From contig CALBLB010000345.1 of the NCBI GenBank assembly GCA_937896115.1, forward strand, positions 1 to 5,338: a DNA stretch of 5,338 bases. Direction: 5' to 3'. The stretch comes from an uncultured Succinatimonas sp. Its GTDB lineage: Bacteria > Pseudomonadota > Gammaproteobacteria > Enterobacterales > Succinivibrionaceae. The notes under the pieces are model-generated. The model was not told the DNA's origin, searched no databases, and saw nothing but the letters and a program-made list of their open reading frames with translations. The position numbers and the translations under genes were made by a program. How positions within the stretch are numbered: the first letter of the stretch is position 1; each line of letters opens with the position of its first letter. Shown piece by piece: positions 1 through 5,214 of this stretch.

Positions 1-82
1 CCGCAAGGTATAAGGCAACTTTCTTAAAAGATTCCAGTACTTTTGCAAACTCTCTTTCATCTAAATACCGGGCCTGTTTCAC
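1..82 (-). CDS. Possible start of a further gene, cut by the window edge
   Basis: A reading frame on the minus strand opens at a GTG (82-80), just after an in-frame TGA (88-86), and stays open for 27 codons to the window edge. The predicted beginning is MKQARYLDEREFAKVLESFK, continuing KVALYLA. This vaguely resembles the N-terminus of short tyrosine recombinases that begin MKQAK-L-T-x-x-E and lack an arm-binding domain. That comparison is from memory and weak. No Shine-Dalgarno sequence precedes the GTG. A competing frame starts at ATG 60-58 (MKESLQKYW...), also without a ribosome-binding site. An open run of this length is expected by chance fairly often, so this may be non-coding sequence after the BMP gene. 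Confidence 0.27.
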   Translation of the reverse strand, partial: MKQARYLDEREFAKVLESFKKVALYLA

Positions 83-128
83 GCATCAGAAGCATTTTTT
101 TAAATCAGGTTCTGAGCTTTTTATACAA

Positions 129-1223
129 TTACGGAACCAAATACGTTCCTTCAACGAACCATGATTTTCCCAAAAATGCATTTCTATCCAAAGTCTGTCC
201 TCTATGGCAACGCTCGTTGCCGTCGTTGTCATAAATATTTCCTTGAAAAACGGCATAACCTTCGCGCATCTGCCTGTCCAAAACACGCAATTGCTTGATG
301 TCCTCATCATCAAGATCTCCTCCGTATGCCCCCATGCTTATGCTTTGATCTCCAAAAGGAAAATCCAGTATTTTTGCAGAGTTTTCATCGTCGTTTAAAG
401 CTTTTAAGGCCTGACGCAGTACGTTTTCAAAAGAGATCTTGATCTGGGTGATCATAAGGTTTGAGGCAGTATTAGGTCCGTCAAGAAAGCCTACATAGTG
501 CACTCCGCGCATCCGGGCCCGCCTGGAAATTGCATTATTGGAAGCAAAATAAGCCAAGCTATCCACTGTCCATATATCCAGCAGGCGATCACAGGCGGCT
601 TCTGCCGTTCCCTTATGCCCGAGCTCATCAGATCGCGTGACGAATACCATGATCCCAGATACTGCCCGGCGGGCTCCCATGACGAAGGCATTGACTACGG
701 CTTTGGAAAGCGGTTCGAAATTTTCAATTACAAAACCTATGCGTCCGTTTTTTGAAGCTCTGGCTGCGGCAAATCCTGCCAAATAGTAAGCATATTCAAG
801 ATCAAGTCTCAATTCCGTATAACCGTAAACATAATCTTTGGGAGTATAAAATCCGGCATAACGCACGCCCTCTTTCGCGCTTTGTTTTTGAGACAATAAT
901 AAAGAAAGATCTTTAAAGCTTCCCATGATGATCTTGGTGATGCGCTGATTGCGCATCGCAGATACGGCGTTTTGCAGATCATCTGCAGAGACATCCTGCA
1001 AATACACGAACTTTACCCCAAGATCCTGCTCTACTTTTGCAGATGCCGCAAACAGAGCACGATTCCATCCCTGATCGCTGGTTTTTCCCGGTAAAACCAG
1101 CGCTACTTTCTCATTGCTTATTGCTTTGCCCCCGTCTTCTTGTTGCATAAGATATAAAAAAATGCATGCGGAAATTAAAAGCGGTAAAGCCAATGCGATG
1201 TGTAGGATCCTGCACTTTATCAT
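129..1223 (-). CDS. BMP/PnrA-family substrate-binding protein, membrane-targeted
   Basis: This 364-residue protein belongs to the Bmp/Med/PnrA family of periplasmic-binding-protein-like proteins, which usually bind nucleosides or similar small molecules for an ABC importer. Family features seen: the first strand and loop KVALVLPGKTSDQGWN (39-54), YYLAGFAAARASKNGRIGFV (146-165), and the C-terminal block EGYAVFQGNIYDNDG (321-335) with SWFVEGTYLVP at the end. The N-terminus has a short basic stretch and a hydrophobic segment (about 6-26) with a lipobox-like ISAC ending at Cys20. However, hydrophobic residues continue after the cysteine (IFLYLM), so it could be a membrane anchor rather than a lipoprotein. 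The start has AGGTGA 4 nt upstream (1233-1228). No ATPase or permease gene is nearby, so the transport partner, if any, lies elsewhere. The family assignment is secure; the ligand is unknown. Confidence 0.87.
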   Translation of the reverse strand: MIKCRILHIALALPLLISACIFLYLMQQEDGGKAISNEKVALVLPGKTSDQGWNRALFAASAKVEQDLGVKFVYLQDVSADDLQNAVSAMRNQRITKIIMGSFKDLSLLLSQKQSAKEGVRYAGFYTPKDYVYGYTELRLDLEYAYYLAGFAAARASKNGRIGFVIENFEPLSKAVVNAFVMGARRAVSGIMVFVTRSDELGHKGTAEAACDRLLDIWTVDSLAYFASNNAISRRARMRGVHYVGFLDGPNTASNLMITQIKISFENVLRQALKALNDDENSAKILDFPFGDQSISMGAYGGDLDDEDIKQLRVLDRQMREGYAVFQGNIYDNDGNERCHRGQTLDRNAFLGKSWFVEGTYLVP

Positions 1224-1274
1224 GCTGTCACCTTTTTATGGACATTCTTCCTAGAATTCCGAAATTATCATTTA

Positions 1275-1324
1275 TCTTTTAAGGAAAAATGTTTTAAAAC
1301 AAAGAAACAACGGCTCTTTTAAGG
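1275..1324. repeat. Direct repeat TCTTTTAAGG, two copies 40 bp apart
   Basis: TCTTTTAAGG occurs at 1275-1284 and 1315-1324 (CCTTAAAAGA on the BMP coding strand). The start-to-start spacing of 40 bp is close to four helical turns. Between them lies the perfect palindrome GTTTTAAAAC (1291-1300), which shares the TTTTAA core. The cluster sits 50-100 nt upstream of the BMP start, where a regulator would bind. No known regulator consensus is recognised, and AT-rich sequence makes chance repeats more likely. Confidence 0.4.
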
Positions 1325-1403
1325 CACAAAAGTACGCTGTTTGGTCTTTTTCTTATCTGCATGCGATTGTGCCACGAATAACAGATTTTTTCTATGCAAA
1401 CGC

Positions 1404-1427
1404 TTGAACAAACTGCGATGAGTTCAA
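1404..1427. repeat. Inverted repeat TTGAAC-N12-GTTCAA
   Basis: Perfect 6-bp arms (1404-1409 and 1422-1427) are separated by 12 bp, with a smaller AACT/AGTT pairing nested inside (1411-1414 and 1421-1424). The 18-bp arm spacing could suit a dimeric regulator. In RNA it would give only a weak hairpin, and no T-run follows on either strand, so it is not a terminator. Confidence 0.35.
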
Positions 1428-1434
1428 CATCAGA

Positions 1435-1446
1435 TGATCCCGATCA
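1435..1446. repeat. Short palindrome TGATC-CC-GATCA
   Basis: Two 5-bp arms surround a 2-bp centre, placing two GATC motifs 6 bp apart. On the minus strand the first three bases form the stop codon of the tiny ORF at 1482-1444. It looks like an operator half-site pair, but nothing identifies the binding protein. Confidence 0.3.
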
Positions 1447-1482
1447 CAAACTAAAGCAGGCAGGATCTGCATGCAGGTTCAT
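1444..1482 (-). CDS. Tiny ORF (12 aa) after the methyltransferase, uncertain
   Basis: A 12-codon frame encodes MNLHADPACFSL and begins 32 nt after the methyltransferase stop. GTGAGGA (1495-1489) provides a respectable Shine-Dalgarno sequence, with six T residues as spacer before the ATG. It lies about 220 nt upstream of the BMP start. It could be a leader peptide, a remnant or chance. The peptide has no run of one amino acid that would suggest attenuation, and there is no terminator/antiterminator pair behind it. Confidence 0.17.
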   Translation of the reverse strand: MNLHADPACFSL

Positions 1483-1514
1483 AAAAAATCCTCACGATTT
1501 AGCTTAAGATGCGT

Positions 1515-3476
1515 TTACTTGACACAATCAAGTACCAGCAAGCGCTCCTCATCGTTAAATCCGTAAAGATCAAAAATCTTTCCCTGAAGTTTGTCAAATG
1601 ATGCAGATGCCTCGTTTATCCCTCTTTGTTCAAGATCTGCACATAAAGGCGCGAATTCTTGCAGACACTCCTCGTCAGGAAGCGGCAAAGGCAGAGCTTC
1701 AAGTTGCGAACGCAGGATCTTAACGGTATTAAAACGCTTGATAAAATAAAAACGTACTGCTTGAGAATTAAGCAACGCCGTAAGATAGCGACACCTTGCC
1801 AAGCTCAAATCTAAAGCCATGAAATTACAGCTGTTAAGCGTAAGACGCCCTTTTAGATCCAAAGATGCCACCGGATATCTTGAGATAAAGCGATAAAGTA
1901 TACGACGCGGAGCCCGTACCAGATCGCTTTTGGCGCATTGCTGAAACAGCTTGGGAGTAAAAGCTAAATACTCATGGCTGTCTTTGATGCAAAAAGGCTC
2001 GATATTGCTGCCCCGCAATACCTGCTCCAATTCTGCTCCCGCTTCATGTTTGATAAAACGGGCATTGTCTCCGGTAACAATTCCCATCCCGAACTGTACA
2101 CATGACGAAAGCTCAAGTCTCGGCCCCACAGCGTCCATTTTGTCCAACAGTTTCATCACATCATCGTCGCAACGAAAGGAGAAATCGTCAGTCTTGCGAC
2201 TCTTCACTATATGAACCTTTTGCCCGTCTTTTACCACCACATCCTTGTTCATGCCATCATTTGACTTACCTTTTTTTAAAGTAAGCACTACCGACGGACA
2301 CTGGACATCGTGAAAAACGTCTCCAAGATAATCCACCTCGAGCACCCGGGCCTGTTTGGCAATCAGCTCACGTACCGTGCGATGCGCGTCCACCCCCAAC
2401 AAGGCTTCTGGCAACAAAAAACGCAAAATGCCGTTTTCCGGCAATAAGGCCAATGCTTTTTCGACAAAAAGATCTGCAAGGCAAGGACGCGGTCGGTCTG
2501 CGCAACTGAATTTTGCCGCATATTTTTTGATGCTGGAATGATCGGTACACGATCCCCACGGGGGATTGCCTAAAATTACCTGAGCTTTGGGCAGACGGTT
2601 ACAGATCAAAGTATCCGTACAAAAAAAATGCTCTTTATAATAATCAGGATCGCTTATCCCGGTATTTACCGCCATGCCTATCTTGGCCAAAGCAAGGGAA
2701 ACGGGATCGATATCGGCACCGTAAAGCAAGTTAACGTCGGCACCGCGCTTTAACAGTCTTAAGAGGAAGTTTCCCGAGCCGCAGCAAGGATCAAAAAAGA
2801 TCTGATCGTAAGATCCCAACGAAGACACCACCTCATCGCTTAACTTTTGCGGAGTATAAAAACGCCCTCCGCTTAAACGTGAGGAAATGTCGGTAAGCGT
2901 GAGATATATGAGCCCGAGCGTGTCCTCATACTCGATAAAATGCACCTGGTAGCCGCTAAAATCAGTACACGCGAGCTTTTGGCGATCTTCTTTTCCCATG
3001 AGCTCGGCTAACAAAAAATCAAAAGGAGATGCGTCAAACTCCCCTTTTAGATAAGCCTCAACGCATGATTTTGCTTTGACATCCTGCTTGTTTATTCTGC
3101 CGGCGTCGCTCAATAACCGTATTGCCGTTTCGACAAGGCAGGCACAGGCGGCCGTCTTGTCGGCAAAACGTGCATCTTCAAGCACGAACGAGGCGGCGGC
3201 AGCGTTGGGAGAATTCTGATCTGCATAGTTTTCATAAAGTCCGCGGCCGTTTAAAGTACTTTTATTACGCCTTGAACTCAAACGTCCGGCAAGACGCAAA
3301 GCTTCAAGTTGCTTTTTAAGCTTGCCGCGGACAAAATATTTTCTGCCGTGTTCATCTACCGAATCTGCTGTTAAAGTTCCTGCTTTAACCCAATTGCGCA
3401 AAGTGGCGGTACTTACCCCGAACTCTGATGCAGCCGTGCCTATTCTCAATAAATCTTTTGCTTTTCTGCCGATCAT
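1515..3476 (-). CDS. N6-adenine DNA methyltransferase with N-terminal HTH (Eco57I/TaqI-like)
   Basis: This 653-residue enzyme is predicted to transfer a methyl group from S-adenosylmethionine to adenine N6 in a specific DNA sequence. Order of parts: a MerR/excisionase-type helix-turn-helix (about 9-60; IGTAASEFGVSTATLRNWVKAG); a helical linker with no recognisable nuclease motif (about 80-200); motif X, GRFYTP (204-209); motif I, DPCCGSGNFL (229-238); acidic ADID (254-257); motif IV, NPPW (304-307), the catalytic gamma-class signature; and a TaqI-like target-recognition region (about 455-600) with GIVTGDN (465-471) and the LLNSQAVRFYF...LEALPLPLP pattern. The ATG is fixed by an upstream in-frame TAA five codons earlier, but its Shine-Dalgarno sequence is very poor, suggesting low expression. 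No restriction or specificity gene is adjacent. The target sequence cannot be read from the protein. An orphan regulatory methyltransferase is my inference; a distant or lost endonuclease is the alternative. Confidence 0.9.
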   Translation of the reverse strand: MIGRKAKDLLRIGTAASEFGVSTATLRNWVKAGTLTADSVDEHGRKYFVRGKLKKQLEALRLAGRLSSRRNKSTLNGRGLYENYADQNSPNAAAASFVLEDARFADKTAACACLVETAIRLLSDAGRINKQDVKAKSCVEAYLKGEFDASPFDFLLAELMGKEDRQKLACTDFSGYQVHFIEYEDTLGLIYLTLTDISSRLSGGRFYTPQKLSDEVVSSLGSYDQIFFDPCCGSGNFLLRLLKRGADVNLLYGADIDPVSLALAKIGMAVNTGISDPDYYKEHFFCTDTLICNRLPKAQVILGNPPWGSCTDHSSIKKYAAKFSCADRPRPCLADLFVEKALALLPENGILRFLLPEALLGVDAHRTVRELIAKQARVLEVDYLGDVFHDVQCPSVVLTLKKGKSNDGMNKDVVVKDGQKVHIVKSRKTDDFSFRCDDDVMKLLDKMDAVGPRLELSSCVQFGMGIVTGDNARFIKHEAGAELEQVLRGSNIEPFCIKDSHEYLAFTPKLFQQCAKSDLVRAPRRILYRFISRYPVASLDLKGRLTLNSCNFMALDLSLARCRYLTALLNSQAVRFYFIKRFNTVKILRSQLEALPLPLPDEECLQEFAPLCADLEQRGINEASASFDKLQGKIFDLYGFNDEERLLVLDCVK

Positions 3477-3480
3477 GATC
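3471..3480. repeat. Palindrome GATCATGATC over the methyltransferase start codon
   Basis: This perfect 10-bp palindrome contains two GATC sites and the CAT/ATG of the methyltransferase start (ATG at 3476-3474). It occupies the place where a Shine-Dalgarno sequence would partly lie, which is lacking. If the host has Dam-type methylation, both sites would be modified. Any regulatory role is speculative. Confidence 0.4.
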
Positions 3481-3507
3481 TGCTGTCGTTATGCTGATTA
3501 ATCCCCA

Positions 3508-3522
3508 AATGGCGCGGCCATT
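3508..3522. promoter_or_regulatory. Operator-like inverted repeat AATGGC-GCG-GCCATT
   Basis: Perfect 6-bp arms (3508-3513 and 3517-3522) flank a 3-bp GCG centre. The repeat is GC-rich in otherwise AT-rich surroundings and overlaps the -10 box and likely transcription start of the methyltransferase promoter, about 90 nt before the divergent dehydrogenase start. That position suits a repressor. An obvious candidate ligand is the methyltransferase's own helix-turn-helix domain, by analogy with cytosine methyltransferases such as M.SsoII and M.EcoRII that repress their own genes through an N-terminal HTH. The repeat is seen directly; the partner is inferred. Confidence 0.5.
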
Positions 3523-3548
3523 CTAAACGATAAAACGCCAAGTTCCAA
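3520..3548 (-). promoter_or_regulatory. Sigma70-like promoter of the methyltransferase gene
   Basis: On the minus strand TTGGAA (3548-3543) is followed after exactly 17 bp by TAGAAT (3525-3520). These match the TTGACA and TATAAT consensus at 4/6 and 5/6 positions. Transcription would start near 3513, giving a leader of about 37 nt. It is the best-spaced promoter pair I found in the window. Confidence 0.5.
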
Positions 3549-3556
3549 AGAAGATA

Positions 3557-3585
3557 TTATTTTTGAGGTATAAAAACACTAAAAT
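3557..3585 (+). promoter_or_regulatory. Candidate promoter region of the dehydrogenase operon
   Basis: The AT-rich stretch before the dehydrogenase has two plausible -10 boxes, TATAAA (3569-3574) and TAAAAT (3580-3585). Neither has a good -35 at the correct distance; TTATTT (3557-3562) sits 17 bp before the second. A plus-strand promoter must lie about here because the upstream gene is divergent, but the exact boxes are uncertain. Confidence 0.3.
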
Positions 3586-3593
3586 GCAGATAG

Positions 3594-3608
3594 CTTTTGG
3601 AGGAAAAG
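3594..3608 (+). promoter_or_regulatory. Ribosome-binding site of the dehydrogenase within a small hairpin
   Basis: The strong Shine-Dalgarno GGAGGA (3599-3604) lies 8 nt before the ATG. Its GGAGG core is exactly the loop of a perfect inverted repeat, with CTTTT (3594-3598) pairing with AAAAG (3604-3608). The stem is short and mostly A-U, so its effect may be slight, but the loop would keep the ribosome-binding site exposed. Confidence 0.5.
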
Positions 3609-3612
3609 ACGC

Positions 3613-4572
3613 ATGCGCATACTCATAAATACCTTAGCTCCGCTGCAACAATGGTTTTTAGACGAACTTAAAGCTTTAGGGGAAACTGCTTTTTTACATA
3701 AACTGCCAGCGATCAAAAGAGCAGAATTTTTACAAGATGCCGTGCTGATGGTTTGTTCAGGCGGCAGCAGGGCCGACGCCGAGCTTTTAAAAAAGATGCC
3801 GAAACTCAAACTCATCACCGTGTACGGCACAGGTTACGACGGGATCGCCCTTGACGAATGCCGCCAAAGAGGCATAGCCGTAACCAATACCCCGGGCGTA
3901 ATGAAAGAAGACGTGGCCGATACGGCATGCGCGCTGCTGTTAAACTGCGCCCGCCGTTTTCCGCAGGCCTACCGGCATATAAAAAGCGGTGCCTGGCTTA
4001 AATCGTCATTTGAGCTTTCAACCTCACTTCACGGCATGCGTACGGGCATTGCCGGTATGGGAGCCATAGGCAAAGAAATAGCGCGCAAACTGTCTTTGGG
4101 CTTTTCCTGCGAGATAGCTTATTTTGCCCGCCATGAACAAAAAGATCTGCCCTATTGTTTTTTTAACGATTTAACCAAACTCGCATCATGGGCTCAGGCG
4201 CTTGTTCTTATCTTGCCAGGCGGTAAAAATACCTTTCATATCGTAAACGATGAAGTGTTGAAGGCCTTGGGGCCTGAGGGGCTGCTTATCAACGTAGGAC
4301 GAGGCTCTTTGGTTGACACGCGCGCTTTGATAAAAGCGCTTGATGCACATACCATAGGCGGATGCGGTCTTGACGTTTTTGAGCGGGAGCCCTGCATGCC
4401 TGCAGAACTTTTAAGGCAGGAGCGGGCGTTGCTGTTGCCTCATGTAGGATCTGCCACGCTCTACTCCCGTGATGCCATGGCCACCTGCGTGCTTGAAAAT
4501 ATCAAGGAATTTTTGCAAAACGGCCGTACCAAAACGTTGGTTCCGCAATTAAAAGAGAGCTTACAACAGTGA
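3613..4572 (+). CDS. D-2-hydroxyacid dehydrogenase (glyoxylate/hydroxypyruvate reductase type)
   Basis: This 319-residue cytosolic oxidoreductase is of the D-isomer-specific 2-hydroxyacid dehydrogenase family and near its usual length. The substrate-domain part has GTGYDGIALDECRQRGIAVTNTPG (72-95). The Rossmann domain has GMGAIG (148-153), the nucleotide-binding glycines. The catalytic triad is complete: Arg230 in NVGRG, Glu259 in DVFEREP and His277 in PHVGSAT. After the second Rossmann strand comes ARH (172-174) rather than an acidic residue, which in this family favours NADPH. Together with the LPGG and LKALGPEGLLINVGRGS pattern (201-232), this points to the hydroxypyruvate/glyoxylate/hydroxyphenylpyruvate reductase branch. 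The true substrate cannot be fixed from sequence. It is first in a plus-strand unit and overlaps the DnaT-like gene by 4 nt. Confidence 0.9.
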   Translation: MRILINTLAPLQQWFLDELKALGETAFLHKLPAIKRAEFLQDAVLMVCSGGSRADAELLKKMPKLKLITVYGTGYDGIALDECRQRGIAVTNTPGVMKEDVADTACALLLNCARRFPQAYRHIKSGAWLKSSFELSTSLHGMRTGIAGMGAIGKEIARKLSLGFSCEIAYFARHEQKDLPYCFFNDLTKLASWAQALVLILPGGKNTFHIVNDEVLKALGPEGLLINVGRGSLVDTRALIKALDAHTIGGCGLDVFEREPCMPAELLRQERALLLPHVGSATLYSRDAMATCVLENIKEFLQNGRTKTLVPQLKESLQQ

Positions 4573-5177
4573 ATGCAGTCGAACTTAGCCATTTGAAAAA
4601 ATCAGGAGTAAGCCATCTATCCCGCTCGCTTTACGCTTTTTTTATAAGGCCGAGACTTGAACGGGGATTATTTTCACTTACGCTTGCAGAAGTTACCGCT
4701 TATTTGGAAAATCATTCGGCTTTTTTTCCTACCTCATCCGATCCGCGCATTGCGCTTATGGCTTTGGCAGAGCTTGAACACGAGGGGTTTATCAAAAGAA
4801 AAGACGGGGAAAATTTTGAAGGCAGTACGCTTGAATTTCCTTTTTTTTCAAGCACAATACGTGAACTTCCGCAACGGCCTTTTATCATGCGGCGCGATTG
4901 GAAACCAGGTCCTGCTTTTGCTCAGGCCTGCCTTTTTTGCGGACTTGAAGATAGGACATACACCGATGCCCAATTACGTGAGTTTATAAGCTACTGGATG
5001 GCAAAACCTGAAAGCCGGGTACAAACTGCCTGGGAACGCGCCTTTGCTCAACGCTTAATAAAATATCGCGAAGCTAAAGTAAAGCAGCCTCCCAAAGCGG
5101 CCGTTTCCGCAAGCGGCTTAACCGCCGCCCCGTTGGCAGAAACGTCCAACAAGCCGCTTTATCAGGCGGAAAGCTAA
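4569..5177 (+). CDS. DnaT-like primosomal / ssDNA-binding protein
   Basis: This 202-residue protein has a C-terminal domain (about 105-170) matching the ssDNA-binding domain of DnaT, the primosome protein that helps PriA and PriB reload DnaB helicase at stalled forks. FIMRRDWKPGPAFAQA, LREFISYW and the later TAWERAFAQRL correspond to DnaT's FAMYPDWQPDADFIRL, LASFIAYW and VQWQQKLARSL. Trp111, Tyr142-Trp143 and Trp155 are conserved. The N-terminal half (about 18-78) differs from E. coli DnaT and looks like a small winged-helix fold: SRSLYAFFIRPRLERG, a helix, then LAELEHEGFIKRKD. The tail (171-202) is Ala/Pro-rich and probably disordered. The start is GTG, overlapping the dehydrogenase stop as GTGA, with only a weak AGAGAG upstream, so it probably depends on translational coupling. 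It may be the housekeeping DnaT or a paralogue. An alternative reading is a replication-initiator-like protein with a DnaT tail. Confidence 0.77.
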   Translation: MNAVELSHLKKSGVSHLSRSLYAFFIRPRLERGLFSLTLAEVTAYLENHSAFFPTSSDPRIALMALAELEHEGFIKRKDGENFEGSTLEFPFFSSTIRELPQRPFIMRRDWKPGPAFAQACLFCGLEDRTYTDAQLREFISYWMAKPESRVQTAWERAFAQRLIKYREAKVKQPPKAAVSASGLTAAPLAETSNKPLYQAES

Positions 5178-5194
5178 GTTAGATATTGCTAACT
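5177..5194. repeat. Inverted repeat AGTTAG-N6-CTAACT after the DnaT-like gene
   Basis: A perfect 6-bp stem with a 6-nt loop begins at the last base of the DnaT-like stop codon. It is AT-rich and followed by AAATTC rather than a T-run, so it does not qualify as an intrinsic terminator. It might mildly stabilise the 3' end or be an operator for folP. Confidence 0.35.
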
Positions 5195-5214
5195 AAATTC
5201 AATCATGCCATTAT
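5186..5214 (+). promoter_or_regulatory. Weak candidate folP promoter
   Basis: TTGCTA (5186-5191) is followed after 17 bp by CATTAT (5209-5214); each matches the sigma70 consensus at 4 of 6 positions. Transcription would begin near 5221, just before the Shine-Dalgarno sequence, leaving a very short leader. Readthrough from the upstream operon is an equally good explanation for folP expression. Confidence 0.22.

Larger units (their letters stand above)
1355..1474. repeat. Direct repeat ATCTGCATGC, two copies 110 bp apart
   Basis: ATCTGCATGC occurs at 1355-1364 and 1465-1474 in the same orientation. The second copy overlaps the perfect 10-bp palindrome CTGCATGCAG (1467-1476). The flanks of the two copies are not similar, so this is not a duplicated segment. 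It may be a pair of protein-binding sites or coincidence. Confidence 0.35.
1224..1514. other. Gene-free spacer with palindromes and repeats
   Basis: This 291-nt stretch separates the methyltransferase stop from the BMP-protein start. I see no substantial gene in it and no GC-rich stem followed by a T-run, so the methyltransferase transcript has no obvious intrinsic terminator here. The half next to the BMP gene is AT-rich. A GATAAT on the minus strand (1269-1264), about 41 nt before the BMP start, could be a -10 box, but no good -35 accompanies it. The spacer also holds several short palindromes, two repeated 10-mers and a tiny ORF, listed separately. Confidence 0.6.

Noticed and set aside
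86..115. TCAGAA ... TTCTGA inverted repeat downstream of the BMP gene as a terminator
   Set aside because: The stem is only 6 bp with an 18-nt loop, and no T-run follows in the minus-strand direction, so it cannot act as the BMP terminator.
498..755. 85-residue plus-strand reading frame
   Set aside because: It lies wholly antisense within the well-supported BMP gene and has no recognisable protein features.
1261..1284. Fur-box-like sequence (GATAAATGATAAT on the minus strand)
   Set aside because: The two GATAA units are out of register by one base and the third, inverted, unit is missing. AT-rich sequence explains the resemblance.
1483..1511. Intrinsic terminator for the methyltransferase ending in T6 (1488-1483)
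   Set aside because: There is no GC-rich stem before the T-run; those T residues fit better as spacer after GAGGA.
1951..2559. Several 60-87 residue frames on both strands inside the methyltransferase gene
   Set aside because: All are alternative-frame shadows of a gene with a full set of methyltransferase motifs, and none shows a domain.
1555..3236. Nuclease domain making the methyltransferase a type IIG restriction enzyme
   Set aside because: Neither the 80-200 linker nor the short C-terminal tail shows a PD-ExK-like arrangement, and the N-terminus is taken up by the HTH. Not fully excluded without structure prediction.
3579..3830. 83-residue minus-strand frame antisense to the dehydrogenase start
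   Set aside because: It overlaps the conserved dehydrogenase N-terminus and its promoter, and its sequence is Ser/Lys-rich without any family resemblance.
4657..4989. 110-residue frame inside the DnaT-like gene
   Set aside because: It is a +1-frame shadow; the DnaT motif lies in the 4569 frame, not in this one.
5177..5194. Terminator between the DnaT-like gene and folP
   Set aside because: The 6-bp AT-rich hairpin is followed by AAATTC and not by T residues, so readthrough into folP is likely.
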